DNA from: Spirochaeta isovalerica
Lineage (GTDB): Bacteria; Spirochaetota; Spirochaetia; DSM-2461
Direction: 5' to 3'
Assembly: GCF_014207565.1 (NCBI RefSeq)
Contig: NZ_JACHGJ010000004.1
Location: 276,828-340,827, forward strand
DNA: 64,000 nt
Position 1 is the first letter of the stretch. Each line of letters starts with the position of its first letter. The position numbers and the translations under genes were made by a program. A model generated the notes under the pieces. That model worked only from the letters and a program-made list of their open reading frames with translations. It made no database searches and had not been told where the DNA came from. Positions 36,595-45,526 of the stretch are shown here, piece by piece.

Positions 36595-36631
36595 TTCCCG
36601 TCGCCTCGGCCTCGAATCGCAGCGACGGGAA
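36595..36631. terminator. Hairpin after the DUF4180 gene
   Basis: TTCCCGTCGC (36595-36604) and GCGACGGGAA (36622-36631) are perfect inverted 10-mers directly after the minus-strand stop at 36636. The T-rich tail is weak on both sides, so terminator function is likely but not certain. Confidence 0.55.
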
Positions 36632-36635
36632 ATCT

Positions 36636-36968
36636 TTATTTATCCAGCCAGTCTCCCGCAGCTCCGGCATCTGTAAAGTAGGCGATATTGCCGCCTTTGT
36701 TCGCTTCCAGAACCATTTCCCGGAACCGGGGATGATTCAGATGGGAATCTTCAAGAACGATTGCCGCCCGAACCGAATAATTGGAAAGCTTCTGAAGAAA
36801 TTCTCCCGCCAGTCCGCTTTTCAGATCAAAGAATGCATCGGGGAGATGAACCGAATGGATTAATACTCCCGAAGCATTTCTGTATCCGGCATTCCCGATG
36901 AGATCGAGGAAATCACCGTTGTCTTTCAAGATCTCCGTCGATTCGTAATACTGTGCTGTTTTTTCCAT
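36636..36968 (-). CDS. DUF4180-family protein
   Basis: This 110-residue protein matches the DUF4180 pattern: DNGDFLDLIGNAGY, GVLIHSVHLPDAFFDLKSG, LAGEFLQKLSNYSVRAAIVL, EANKGGNIAYF. The family function is not known to me. Members are commonly encoded with HTH proteins, as here, where an excisionase-type HTH gene lies 22 bp upstream. It is cytoplasmic, with no signal or membrane helix. Confidence 0.82.
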   Translation of the reverse strand: MEKTAQYYESTEILKDNGDFLDLIGNAGYRNASGVLIHSVHLPDAFFDLKSGLAGEFLQKLSNYSVRAAIVLEDSHLNHPRFREMVLEANKGGNIAYFTDAGAAGDWLDK

Positions 36969-36990
36969 GTGTTTCCTCCTTGTTTGAAAA

Positions 36991-37392
36991 TCAGTATCTA
37001 TCTATCAGGGTGAAGAAATCCTTCATAAAGGAGATGCTTCCCCAGAGAACAAACCTGACGGTCTGTTCCTCACTGTTATAGAGACAGTCAACTCTGTGAT
37101 TCGATTCTTTCCCGCGGTTTCCCCTGCTGTTGAGCGCTGCCATGACTAGTGTTTCATAGCGGTAGGCTTCCTCCCTGCCGGAAACGGGTAGATCGATAAC
37201 AGATGAAGCTGAAGCCTGCTGCTCCTTTTCCGGTTCTCCGGTTAAAGCCTGCAGGTCTTCCCTCCGGATACGCCATTGCCGTCCCACCTTCACCGCTTTC
37301 AGTTTCCCGTCACGGATAAAGCGGAGAACCGTTCTGCTGTGAACATCGAGCTTCTCCGCAGCCGATTCAACGGAATAAAAAGAATCGTCCAC
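36991..37392 (-). CDS. Excisionase/MerR-type HTH DNA-binding protein
   Basis: This 133-residue protein starts at a GTG with AGAGG six bases upstream. Residues 4-50 (YSVESAAEKLDVHSRTVLRF, IRDGKLKAVKVGRQWRIRRE) are the wing-helix of the excisionase-like family. The C-terminus (SGREEAYRYETLVMAALNSR, RVDCLYNSEEQTVRFVLWGS) is a small unknown domain that may sense a ligand. The gene pairs with the DUF4180 gene. A 14-bp palindrome lies 33 bp upstream, probably its operator. Confidence 0.82.
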   Translation of the reverse strand: MDDSFYSVESAAEKLDVHSRTVLRFIRDGKLKAVKVGRQWRIRREDLQALTGEPEKEQQASASSVIDLPVSGREEAYRYETLVMAALNSRGNRGKESNHRVDCLYNSEEQTVRFVLWGSISFMKDFFTLIDRY

Positions 37393-37424
37393 TATGTACC
37401 TCTATATACATTATTTATTGATTT

Positions 37425-37438
37425 TTAATGTACATTAA
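37425..37438. promoter_or_regulatory. 14-bp palindrome upstream of the HTH/DUF4180 pair
   Basis: TTAATGTACATTAA is perfectly symmetric. A looser copy of the ATGTA/TACAT half-sites lies between it and the start codon (about 37394-37412). This is a likely autoregulatory site of the excisionase-type regulator. Confidence 0.5.
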
Positions 37439-37485
37439 TGAATATTATTTGTAAAGAGTGGTATCAATCAGCAAACAACAAAAAA

Positions 37486-37523
37486 CGGGACCGCCCGCTC
37501 CGGTGACAGAGCCGACAGTCCCG
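37486..37523 (-). terminator. Terminator of the RND efflux operon
   Basis: On the minus strand CGGGAC...GTCCCG (plus positions 37518-37523 and 37486-37491), with an inner GGCTC/GAGC pairing, is followed by a T-run. It lies just after the efflux-pump stop codon at 37540. Confidence 0.6.
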
Positions 37524-37539
37524 CAGGGGTACATTTTCC

Positions 37540-40500
37540 CTAAACCGGAAGCGGGTCTGGATTCTTTTCCGCTTCAAAATCGGGAAGATACTGCTTATCA
37601 GTGCGCTTGTCCCGTCTCCGCTCTCTCATCTTTTTAAAATCGTCAATGATATAGAGAGCCGAAGGCAGCATCAGCAGGGTGATTGTTGTTCCGAAGAGCA
37701 GGCCGAAGGCGACAGAGACAGCCATGGGAATGAGAAACTGCCCGCCGATGCTTTTCTGGAAAATCAGAGGTCCCAGTCCTATAGCGGTTGTAAGGGTCGT
37801 CATAATTATAGGCCGGAATCTCTGAATTCCCGCCTGGTAGATGGCTTCTTCAACCGGAAGCCCCTCTTCCTTGTAGAGTTTGTTATATTTATCAATGAAC
37901 ACAACCGAATCGTTGACGATAATCCCGGCCAGGGCGATGCTTCCCAGAAAGCTGATAAAGGAGACGGGAATGCCGACAATGTAATGGCCGATAATCGATC
38001 CCATAAATCCCAGCGGAATAAGGGTCATAACCAGTCCGGCTTCGGCGAAGGATTTCATCTGAAACAGAAGGATGGTAAACATGATAATAACAGCCATGGC
38101 CATACTGAACACCATGGAGTTGATCATTTTGCTCACTTCTTCCGACTGTCCGCTGAACGATTTGGATACGCCTTCCACCTGGGACAGAACCCGGGGGATC
38201 ACGTCATCGTTGATATCGGCCAGAACAACGTTCAAATCATTCCTGCTGTCATCGAGATTGGCAAAAACTCTGATGGACCGGTATCCGTTTTCATGGCGGA
38301 TATTTTTTATGCCTCTTTCTATTGTGTAGGTCGCAATTTCCTTAAAAGGAACATAAGCACCTGTTGGAGTCATAATGGGCAGGTCCTCGATCTGGCTGAT
38401 CGATTTTCGCGCTTCCCGGGGGAACTGAACGATGATCTTCACTTCGTCCCGCCCTTTCTGGAGGGTCATGACATCCTGCCCGTAAAACCCCTGTCGGAGC
38501 TGGGAGGTGACATCCATAAGATTGAGACCCAGAGCCTCTCCTTTCGGCTTGAGGGAGATGACGAATTCCCGGTCGCCGAGAGGCGTGTCGTCCTGTATAT
38601 CCTTGACTCCGTCTATCCCCTTCAGTTCCTCCTTGAACAGCTCAGCGGCTTTGATCAGCTGATCGTAATCGAGACTGAGGAAGCGGACCGATATGGGGTT
38701 GCCTCCGAATGCCGATTCCCCTCCGACGGTTATGCTCTCCACTTCGGGGAAAAAGCCGAGGTTCTGGGAAAGTTGGTCGGAGAAATCCTTGACCGTAAAA
38801 TTCCGCACCTCATTGGGAATAAGCGTGAGGAATATGCTGATAGTGCTTCCGTTGCTCCAGGAAACGTAATTGACGATTCCGTTGTCATATCCCTTATCAG
38901 GCATAGCGTACTCTTCGGCGAAGGCCAGGGAACGGTCGATAACGTCATCGCGGATCCGGTCAGAAATTGATGCCGATGTGCCGGAAGGTATTTCCAGATT
39001 GATGACCGCATAGGGCATTTCAACCTCGGGAAAAAAGACCGCTTTAACATGATTGCCCATAAAAGCGCCGGCCAGTGTGAGAATGACCGCCACCATAAAA
39101 GACATGACGGCCCATTTGTATTTCAGGCAGAACCGGAGAAAGGGACCGTAGATATTATGAATGAAATGCACGATACCGTTATTCATTTTCTCTCTCAGAT
39201 AGTGCCGCTTCTGATCGGGACTCATCGATTTGGAATGGGCCAGATGGACTGGCAGAATAATGGCCGCTTCTATCAGGGAAAATCCAAGGCAGATTACCAC
39301 GACCGTTCCGATCTGCCAGACATATCCTCCCATCTCACCGTACATAAAGAAATAGGGGGCGAAGGCGATCATAGTGGTAATGATGGAGACGAACACTGGT
39401 TGGATTACGTCGAGAGTTCCGTCGATAGCAGCTCTCATGGCCGACTTGCCTCCTTTTTCCCACTGGTAGAAAATGCTCTCGCCGATAACGATCCCGTCGT
39501 CGACAAGTATGCCGATGACCATGATCATGCCGAAGAGGGACATCTCGTTGATGGTGATTCCCATAGTCCAGATGACGAACATAAGGCCCGCAAAGGAGAT
39601 GGGTATGCCGAGCGCCACCCAGAGTGACAGCCTGATATTCAGAAAGATCCCCAGTATCAGAACGACAAGGACGAGGCCGATCAGTCCGTTTTTGGTAAGA
39701 GTTCCCAGCCTGGTTTCAATTTCATCAACATCGCGAATAAAGGGTTCGAAAGTGACAAGCCCCTCATACTTTTCATTGTATTCTTCGATCTTGGCGTCGA
39801 CGGCTTCGGCGATTTCGATTACGTCCTCATTGTTGTTGTACATGATGTTGAGGCCTACGGCGGTCTGTCCGTTAACTTCCGTATAGAAGACATTGTCGGG
39901 CCACTTCTCTTCCACTGTACAGATTTCCCGCAGCAGTACTTTCGTTCCGTCGATAGCCGAATAGACGGGGATGTTTCCGATTTCACCGGCTTCGTATTGC
40001 TTGCTGTAGGTTCGGATGAGAATCCTCTCCTGGTCAGTTACAATGGCTCCGGAGGATATGTTGAGATTGGCGCTTCCGATGGCCCTTGAGATATCATTTA
40101 TAGTCAAGCCGTATCGGCGGAGCGATTCGGGAAGAACCTCCACATAGATATGACGGGAAGGCAGGCCCCAGCTGTTGATCTGGGAGATTTTACCGGACCG
40201 CAGCAGATCATCTTCAAATTCCTGAACAACATTCTTCAAAGCGCTCACATCTTCGGGGCCGTATATGGTAATAAGCATAGCCCTGTTCCAGGACGTTTCC
40301 TGATAGACGACAGGCGTTTCAGCCCCGGAAGGATAATTACCCACGGAACTGACGATGTTTCTCACTTTGTCGATCGATTTGGCCATAGGCTGGGACGATG
40401 ATATGATCAGGAAGATATTCCCGTAGCCGTCCATGGAACTGGAGTAAACGCCTTCCAGCCCCTCCATCCCTTTCAGGTTTTCCTCGATCTTCGTAATTAC

Positions 40501-40689
40501 GCCCTCTTCCACTTCCAGAGCCGAAGCTCCGGGATAGGGAACATCGATATTGATATAGTTGAGCTCCATTTTCGGCCAGATTCGCATTTTCATGTTGTAG
40601 AGGCCGAAGACTCCCGCCATGAGGATTATAAGCATAATCCAGTTGGCCAGAACGGCGTTTTCCGTAAAAAAATTAAGAATCTTTCTCAT
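37540..40689 (-). CDS. RND-family efflux pump, inner-membrane transporter
   Basis: The start is placed at the ATG at 40689 (MRKILNFFTENAVLANW), giving 1049 residues. A longer reading to 40737 adds a basic stretch inside the upstream gene. The layout is the AcrB/MdtB type: one helix, a large periplasmic loop, helices 2-6, then a repeat. Motifs include GIPISFAGLMFVIWTMGITINEMS, then the proton-relay region GILVDDGIVIGE, and the second-half counterpart GIIVNDSVVFIDKYN. It pumps drugs or metals across the envelope with the adaptor encoded just upstream. No TolC-like protein is in the window. Confidence 0.92.
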   Translation of the reverse strand: MRKILNFFTENAVLANWIMLIILMAGVFGLYNMKMRIWPKMELNYINIDVPYPGASALEVEEGVITKIEENLKGMEGLEGVYSSSMDGYGNIFLIISSSQPMAKSIDKVRNIVSSVGNYPSGAETPVVYQETSWNRAMLITIYGPEDVSALKNVVQEFEDDLLRSGKISQINSWGLPSRHIYVEVLPESLRRYGLTINDISRAIGSANLNISSGAIVTDQERILIRTYSKQYEAGEIGNIPVYSAIDGTKVLLREICTVEEKWPDNVFYTEVNGQTAVGLNIMYNNNEDVIEIAEAVDAKIEEYNEKYEGLVTFEPFIRDVDEIETRLGTLTKNGLIGLVLVVLILGIFLNIRLSLWVALGIPISFAGLMFVIWTMGITINEMSLFGMIMVIGILVDDGIVIGESIFYQWEKGGKSAMRAAIDGTLDVIQPVFVSIITTMIAFAPYFFMYGEMGGYVWQIGTVVVICLGFSLIEAAIILPVHLAHSKSMSPDQKRHYLREKMNNGIVHFIHNIYGPFLRFCLKYKWAVMSFMVAVILTLAGAFMGNHVKAVFFPEVEMPYAVINLEIPSGTSASISDRIRDDVIDRSLAFAEEYAMPDKGYDNGIVNYVSWSNGSTISIFLTLIPNEVRNFTVKDFSDQLSQNLGFFPEVESITVGGESAFGGNPISVRFLSLDYDQLIKAAELFKEELKGIDGVKDIQDDTPLGDREFVISLKPKGEALGLNLMDVTSQLRQGFYGQDVMTLQKGRDEVKIIVQFPREARKSISQIEDLPIMTPTGAYVPFKEIATYTIERGIKNIRHENGYRSIRVFANLDDSRNDLNVVLADINDDVIPRVLSQVEGVSKSFSGQSEEVSKMINSMVFSMAMAVIIMFTILLFQMKSFAEAGLVMTLIPLGFMGSIIGHYIVGIPVSFISFLGSIALAGIIVNDSVVFIDKYNKLYKEEGLPVEEAIYQAGIQRFRPIIMTTLTTAIGLGPLIFQKSIGGQFLIPMAVSVAFGLLFGTTITLLMLPSALYIIDDFKKMRERRRDKRTDKQYLPDFEAEKNPDPLPV

Positions 40690-41881
40690 GGTTTCCCGCC
40701 TCGACCGCCGCAGCGATTTCCGCCTCATCCTCTTCACCGACCGGCGAAAGCTTCATGCCTATCAGCGGTTTCTGCAGTATGGTGGTAACGATCCGGGTTC
40801 CCGGAGGGAGGGTGTTTTCTATATAAACCGAATCATCCGATACGGCGCGGATAATAACATCCTCTCTGCCCAGTTTCCCCTCTTCATAGGTATAGACATA
40901 ACTGTTATCTAGAACGGCATGGCGCGGTATCGCAGCTGTATTTGCCATCACCCGTCCTTCGATATGAACATCCACATAATTACCCGGGGCGAAATCGGGT
41001 TTCAGTTCCCGATTGGCGAAGCGTATCAGAACATCGATCATCTGTGAGGATCTTTCCAGCTCGGCATTGCGGCTGACTACTGTTCCATAGAGGCTGGAAC
41101 CATTTTCTCTTGCCGATAGGATGGTTACCGAAGGCCCGGCACTGGAATCGATCCGTTTTAACTCATCAACAGTCAAAGGGACGGATATTTCAAGGTTCTC
41201 GGCATCGATAAGCGTAAAGAGCGGCTGACCTGCTGCTACAAAACTGTTTTCGGGAATACCTTCGCACCGGACAAATCCCTCTGAAGGAGCATAATATGAA
41301 TGCTGTTCTACCATTATCTCGGCGTTTCTGACATTGTAGAAAGCCGAAAAGATTCCATAATTGCTGATAAGCAGCTTCTCCCTGGAACCGGCAGCCTCAG
41401 GAAGATCGGGAATTTCTCCCGATGTAAAATCAAGAGAGGCCAGATAGCGGTTCCACTTTTCATAGAGACCGCTGTCGGAAGATTTAAACTGGGGAACTAA
41501 AGCGGCAACAGCTTTTATCAGTTCCGAACGGGCCAGATTCAAGGTATTTTCCGCCTGACGGGAATCGATCTTCAACAGTAGCTGATCTTTTTCAGCATAA
41601 GTTCCTGAAGTGAGACCCTTATAGGAATAGGAAACCTTTCCCGAAACAGTTGAGCTGACCTGAAGCCGCCCCGCCGATTCTATCAGTCCACTTCCCTGGA
41701 CTTCATAGGACAGGTCTGAAAATCGGGGAACCATCGTCTCCACTTTTCTTACAGGTGCCTCGACCTCCCTTTTATGGGCTTCGGCTTTCGTTGAAGCCAG
41801 AAGCTGCATGGCCGTGATTCCTCCGGCCAGAATGATAAGCGCCGCGCCTGTTTTCATCAGAGCGGATCTGGAAATTTTCAT
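40673..41881 (-). CDS. RND efflux periplasmic adaptor (membrane fusion protein)
   Basis: The start is placed at the ATG at 41881 (MKISRSALMKTGAALIILAGG), with AGGGG upstream, giving 402 residues. One N-terminal anchor helix is followed by lipoyl-like halves (VSSTVSGKVSYSYKGLTSGTYAEKDQLLLKID and YYAPSEGFVRCEGIPENSFVAAGQPLFTLID) flanking a short helical hairpin. A beta-barrel domain follows (LTVDELKRIDSSAGPSV, DFAPGNYVDVHIEGRV). It links the pump to an outer-membrane channel. A sigma-54-type promoter lies about 40 bp upstream of this start. It overlaps the pump gene by 17 bp. Confidence 0.88.
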   Translation of the reverse strand: MKISRSALMKTGAALIILAGGITAMQLLASTKAEAHKREVEAPVRKVETMVPRFSDLSYEVQGSGLIESAGRLQVSSTVSGKVSYSYKGLTSGTYAEKDQLLLKIDSRQAENTLNLARSELIKAVAALVPQFKSSDSGLYEKWNRYLASLDFTSGEIPDLPEAAGSREKLLISNYGIFSAFYNVRNAEIMVEQHSYYAPSEGFVRCEGIPENSFVAAGQPLFTLIDAENLEISVPLTVDELKRIDSSAGPSVTILSARENGSSLYGTVVSRNAELERSSQMIDVLIRFANRELKPDFAPGNYVDVHIEGRVMANTAAIPRHAVLDNSYVYTYEEGKLGREDVIIRAVSDDSVYIENTLPPGTRIVTTILQKPLIGMKLSPVGEEDEAEIAAAVEAGNHEKDS

Positions 41882-41920
41882 AAGTTTTACCCCTGCACTT
41901 TTTTTATGACATATGGAATT

Positions 41921-41937
41921 GCAAAAGATGTGCCAAT
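41921..41937 (-). promoter_or_regulatory. Sigma-54-type promoter before the RND operon
   Basis: On the minus strand TTGGCACATCTTTTGCA has the GG and GC elements separated by exactly 10 bp, and it matches YTGGCAC-N5-TTGCW apart from the Gr positions. It lies 40 bp before the adaptor start. An enhancer-binding activator would be required. None is encoded in the window. Confidence 0.75.
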
Positions 41938-42107
41938 AGCTGAAAAAGAATGATACAGCCCGGACAAACAACGCAATTTGGGTAAATACACCAATGGAAT
42001 GGTATAAAAACCCTCATATTGTTAAACAAGCGGGAAACATGTTCCTGTTACCGAACTTGAACCGATCGGCAAAGTCCGATAGGATCTCATCCATCAGGAG
42101 GACAAAT

Positions 42108-42467
42108 ATGAACCAAGGCGATGCGTTTTTGAACAAAGTGAGAGAAATCACAATGGCCCACCTCAACAAGGTCGCTCAGGAAACGGGGGCTCTTTTCAGC
42201 TCGTCCCTTCCCGAAAGAGTGGACGGTGCGGCGCTTTACACCTTTCTCCAGGACAATTATGAAATGAACGAAGTACAGCAGATCGCCGCCTGTTTTGTCC
42301 GTCTTTTCAACCGCGATTACGATAACGGCCAGTTCTTTTTTACCGAGCTTGAATTTGAATCGATGAAACGGCTCCTGGTTTTCCAGAGAGAGAGCCTTCC
42401 CGCGGAAGATGTGAAGTACATAGGCGATCTGGTGAAAATACTGGAAAAAGGTTCGGCTTCCAAATAA
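42108..42467 (+). CDS. Small conserved-looking protein of unknown function
   Basis: The ATG at 42108 has CAGGAGGA six bases upstream, so this start is preferred over the longer frame from 41994. The 119-residue product is helical, acidic and cytoplasmic (NQGDAFLNKVREITMAHLNK, NEVQQIAACFVRLFNRDYDN). I do not recognise a family, and no neighbour explains it. It lies between the divergent RND operon and the MocR gene. Confidence 0.6.
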   Translation: MNQGDAFLNKVREITMAHLNKVAQETGALFSSSLPERVDGAALYTFLQDNYEMNEVQQIAACFVRLFNRDYDNGQFFFTELEFESMKRLLVFQRESLPAEDVKYIGDLVKILEKGSASK

Positions 42468-42502
42468 AACTGATCTTAAAATTGGATGACTCAAAATAAT
42501 AA

Positions 42503-42530
42503 AAATTGGTAGTTGCTAATGGTCCAATTT
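42503..42530. promoter_or_regulatory. Inverted repeat before the MocR gene
   Basis: AAATTGG (42503-42509) and CCAATTT (42524-42530) are perfect inverted 7-mers 14 bp apart, ending 17 bp before the start codon. MocR proteins usually control their own or a neighbouring promoter, so this may be an operator. Confidence 0.35.
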
Positions 42531-42547
42531 GATTTTATACATGAGTT

Positions 42548-44002
42548 ATGTACGATATTTCCATCGACAGACTTTCGAAAGAACCTCTCTACCGCCAGAT
42601 ACGCGACCGTATAATCGAACTTATCAACAGCGGCGAACTTAAGAGCGGCAATCAGCTGCCCCCCTCGCGGGAGCTGGCCATGCAGCTGGGAGTCAACCGC
42701 ACGACGGTGTATCAGGCTTACAGGGAGCTGTGGTCCCTGGGCTATACGGAGAGCCGTCCCGGATCCTATTCGATAGTGAGAAACAGAAAAGAGACCAATC
42801 AGCCTGTGAACAGACAATCAGAGCTGATCGACTGGAAAGCCCTGATCAATACATACGATCCCCCTTTCCGATCCTCCCCGGAACAGGATGAAGCTCTTTA
42901 CGATTTCCGGACGTTTTCCCCATTAAGCGACGCTGAAGGAGCGGAGAAGTTCCGCAAATGCCTCAATGATGTTCTACGTCAGAAAGGAAAGGATCTTCTT
43001 CTCTATGGTGATCCCTACGGTTACCGTCCGCTGCGGGATTACATTTCCCTGATGATGAGCGAAAACGAAATAGATGTGGACCGCGAGAGGATTCTCATAA
43101 CAGACGGCGCCCAGAACGGCCTTGATCTTATCTGCAAGCTCTTCAGGAAGGAAAAGTGGTCAATTGTCACAGCCGAGCCGTCCTATTCGGAGGCGCTTTC
43201 GCTATTTCATTATTACGGCGCGGAAGTGATATCCATACCCCTTACCTCTTCCGGCATGGATCTGGCCGAACTGCAGGAGAAACTGAAAAACAATACCATT
43301 TCCTTCGTTTATACCATGCCGAATTTTCAGAACCCCACAGGAATCTCATCGACTAGAGAAAACAGAGAAGAGCTGCTGGAAATCTGTGAGAATTCCGGAG
43401 TCCCAATCATCGAGGATGGTTTCTCCCAGGATATGAGAGGAACCATACTACCCATAAAATCGATGGACCGCCACGGCATCGTAATCTACATAGGAACCTT
43501 TTCAAAAGTGCTGTTTCCGGGAATACGGGTGGGATGGATTAATGGCAACCGGGACATACTGAAAAAACTGGCGGCCCTTCAATATATGACAAGCGTTTCG
43601 GGTAACCATATTATGCAGGCGGCTGTGGAAAGGTTCTGCCGTCTTGGATATTACGACCTTCACTTGAAACGGATACACCGCCGCTATCGCGAAAGAATGA
43701 CCGGGACGCTTGATATCCTCAAGCAGCACTTTCCCCGGAAAGCGGGAACCTATACCTCGCCTGCCGGAGGGTTCTATCTCTGGTTTGATCTTTCTCAATC
43801 GTTCCAGAGCGAAGAGGAACTGATTTTGAAATTGAAGGAGAGGGGGATACTCATTACGGGGGGCAGCCTTTTCATGGCGGAGAGGAAGGGGGGAACCTGT
43901 TTGAGGATGTCCATTGCCAGGGGGGAAGCAGGAGATCTGGAAAAAGGGGTTATAGCATTCTGCAAGGTTTTGAAAGCCATGTTAAAGGAGGAACGCAAAT
44001 GA
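42548..44002 (+). CDS. MocR-type regulator (GntR HTH fused to PLP aminotransferase fold)
   Basis: This 484-residue protein has an N-terminal GntR winged helix (LYRQIRDRIIELINSGEL, LPPSRELAMQLGVNRTTVYQAY). A class I aminotransferase domain begins near 120. It has TDGAQNGLDLICKLF, the substrate-binding NFQNPTGISS and the PLP-lysine region YIGTFSKVLFPGIRVGW. MocR regulators (for example PdxR or GabR) sense PLP or amino acids. The downstream gene, overlapping by 4 bp, encodes a membrane protein that is probably controlled with it. Confidence 0.93.
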   Translation: MYDISIDRLSKEPLYRQIRDRIIELINSGELKSGNQLPPSRELAMQLGVNRTTVYQAYRELWSLGYTESRPGSYSIVRNRKETNQPVNRQSELIDWKALINTYDPPFRSSPEQDEALYDFRTFSPLSDAEGAEKFRKCLNDVLRQKGKDLLLYGDPYGYRPLRDYISLMMSENEIDVDRERILITDGAQNGLDLICKLFRKEKWSIVTAEPSYSEALSLFHYYGAEVISIPLTSSGMDLAELQEKLKNNTISFVYTMPNFQNPTGISSTRENREELLEICENSGVPIIEDGFSQDMRGTILPIKSMDRHGIVIYIGTFSKVLFPGIRVGWINGNRDILKKLAALQYMTSVSGNHIMQAAVERFCRLGYYDLHLKRIHRRYRERMTGTLDILKQHFPRKAGTYTSPAGGFYLWFDLSQSFQSEEELILKLKERGILITGGSLFMAERKGGTCLRMSIARGEAGDLEKGVIAFCKVLKAMLKEERK

Positions 44003-44637
44003 AAGATTTGTCCTTTTATTCGGTAATTGCCGTCAATACGGTCATACTGGTACGCTACACGGTACTCACGGTCAGGAAGAGGATCGAACCCTCTCTGGCC
44101 ATGTGGATTTTCTTCTCCATCGCCGTTGTGGGGTCCTTATTCAGTTATCTTTTCGATGGAGATTTTTCACCGCTCGACAACATTCTCAACACATCCGATA
44201 TTGTATTATGCCTGACCCTGTCGGCAGTGATCTACTTTTTCGGAGGCCGTGAAGCGCGCTTTAACAGATTTGAGAAATTATGTCTGGCCCTTGTCTCCCT
44301 GATCCTGACCTACTGGTACTTTTCCAAAGCCCACTTTACGACAAATCTGTCGCTGCAGCTCATCCAGTTCATAGCCTATCTGCCGGTTTACTACCGGATG
44401 TGGAAAGCCGGGAGAAACACGGAATCCTTTTTGACCTGGACATTGCTCTTCATAGTATCGGTTATATCTCTTTTCGATGCGAAAGGAACCCTGGCCATGA
44501 TCTACTCCATTCGTGCAACAGCCTGCACAGCCATTCTTCTCCTTCTCATGATCAGACTGGAGATAAAAAAAGAACCGGCCGAAGCCGGTTCCCGAAACAA
44601 AAAACGGAGGATAGAAAAAGATTTATCCCGCTGCTGA
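43999..44637 (+). CDS. Multi-pass membrane protein of unknown function
   Basis: This 212-residue protein has about six hydrophobic helices (SVIAVNTVILVRYTVLTV, AMWIFFSIAVVGSLFSYL, CLALVSLILTYWYF, TLLFIVSVISLFDA, ACTAILLLLMIRL) and a basic cytoplasmic tail. It starts within the MocR stop (ATGA), so the two are co-translated. No transport or catalytic motif is visible. Its 3' end contains the minus-strand terminator of the convergent peroxiredoxin gene. Confidence 0.7.
   Translation: MKDLSFYSVIAVNTVILVRYTVLTVRKRIEPSLAMWIFFSIAVVGSLFSYLFDGDFSPLDNILNTSDIVLCLTLSAVIYFFGGREARFNRFEKLCLALVSLILTYWYFSKAHFTTNLSLQLIQFIAYLPVYYRMWKAGRNTESFLTWTLLFIVSVISLFDAKGTLAMIYSIRATACTAILLLLMIRLEIKKEPAEAGSRNKKRRIEKDLSRC
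44572..44591 (-). terminator. Peroxiredoxin terminator with UUCG tetraloop, inside the convergent gene
   Basis: On the minus strand GAACCGGC-TTCG-GCCGGTTC is followed by a T-run. The 8-bp stem and UUCG loop make a very stable Rho-independent terminator. It lies within the last codons of the plus-strand membrane-protein gene. Confidence 0.8.
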
Positions 44638-44661
44638 GGCAACGCCTCTGCAACATATATA

Positions 44662-45246
44662 TCAGTGGGTCGCGAGGTAGTCGGATACCCCGTCACCCGT
44701 TGGGGCCATTGCATCGTCGCCCTTGTTCCAGCCGGCGGGGCAGACTTCGCCATATTTTTCAGTATGCTGGAGCGCGTCTACAAGACGGAGCGCCTCATCG
44801 ACATTTCTTCCCAGAGGGAGATCATTCACAACCTGGTGTCTGACGATACCTTCCCTGTCGATCAGAAAAAGACCTCTGAGAGCTATTGATTCATCAAACA
44901 GAACGTCATAATCAAAGGAAATGGATTTCTTGATATCCGCAACAAGAGGATATTGAACATTTCCGATTCCGCCCTTATTAACCGGTGTATTTTTCCATGC
45001 TAGATGACTGAATTCAGAGTCGATTGAAACTCCCAGAACTTCTACATCCCGCTTTTTAAATTCTTCCAGCTTTCTGTTGAATTCAATTATTTCCGTCGGG
45101 CAGACGAAGGTGAAATCCAGGGGATAGAAGAAAAGAACGACGTATTTGCCTCTATAATCTTTCAGTTCGATATCCTGAAACGTATTGTCTGGCATAACCG
45201 CGGTTGCTTTAAAATCAGGGGCTTCTTTTGTTACAAGAACTGGCAC
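44662..45246 (-). CDS. ahpC: AhpC-type 2-Cys peroxiredoxin
   Basis: This 194-residue protein starts at a GTG with AAGGAGAG upstream. The peroxidatic Cys lies in [13 protein letters not shown] near residue 50, and the resolving Cys in [10 protein letters not shown] near 170, typical of AhpC/Prx1. It reduces H2O2 and organic peroxides using thioredoxin or AhpF-type reductants. A PerR-like dyad overlaps the region just upstream. The next plus-strand genes also deal with thiol and oxidative damage. Confidence 0.94.
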   Translation of the reverse strand: MPVLVTKEAPDFKATAVMPDNTFQDIELKDYRGKYVVLFFYPLDFTFVCPTEIIEFNRKLEEFKKRDVEVLGVSIDSEFSHLAWKNTPVNKGGIGNVQYPLVADIKKSISFDYDVLFDESIALRGLFLIDREGIVRHQVVNDLPLGRNVDEALRLVDALQHTEKYGEVCPAGWNKGDDAMAPTGDGVSDYLATH

Positions 45247-45263
45247 TGCTGCTCTCTCCTTAT

Positions 45264-45278
45264 TGATAATAATTACTA
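45264..45278. promoter_or_regulatory. Candidate PerR/Fur-type box before ahpC
   Basis: TGATAATAATTACTA approximates the 7-1-7 Per box TTATAATNATTATAA, with six and five of seven matches. It sits 18 bp upstream of the ahpC start, where a peroxide-sensing repressor would act. No PerR gene is in the window. Confidence 0.35.
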
Positions 45279-45526
45279 TTACCTAGAGAATAATTAACAG
45301 GATTACTTATGTCAACCTAATTTAATAATTTTATTCTAATTGCTGGAAATATTCTTTTTTGCCATTGCTAAAACCGCACTTGGCATTACCATTTCATTTA
45401 TAAAAGCAAAGGATGCAGGAGGCAAACAGAGACTGTCTTTATCATTTTATAGGGTCAAGTTTTGAAGCATCGCTTTTCTATTTGTAATAATTTCTATATA
45501 TTATTATTTGTATACAGGAGTCAAAC

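Noticed and set aside
37984..38970. A 328-codon plus-strand frame inside the RND pump gene
   Set aside because: Antisense shadow; the minus-strand RND protein has full family motifs here.
45380..45397. TTGGCATTACCATTTCAT as a third sigma-54 promoter
   Set aside because: The -12 GC is replaced by TC and it lies about 130 bp from the next gene.
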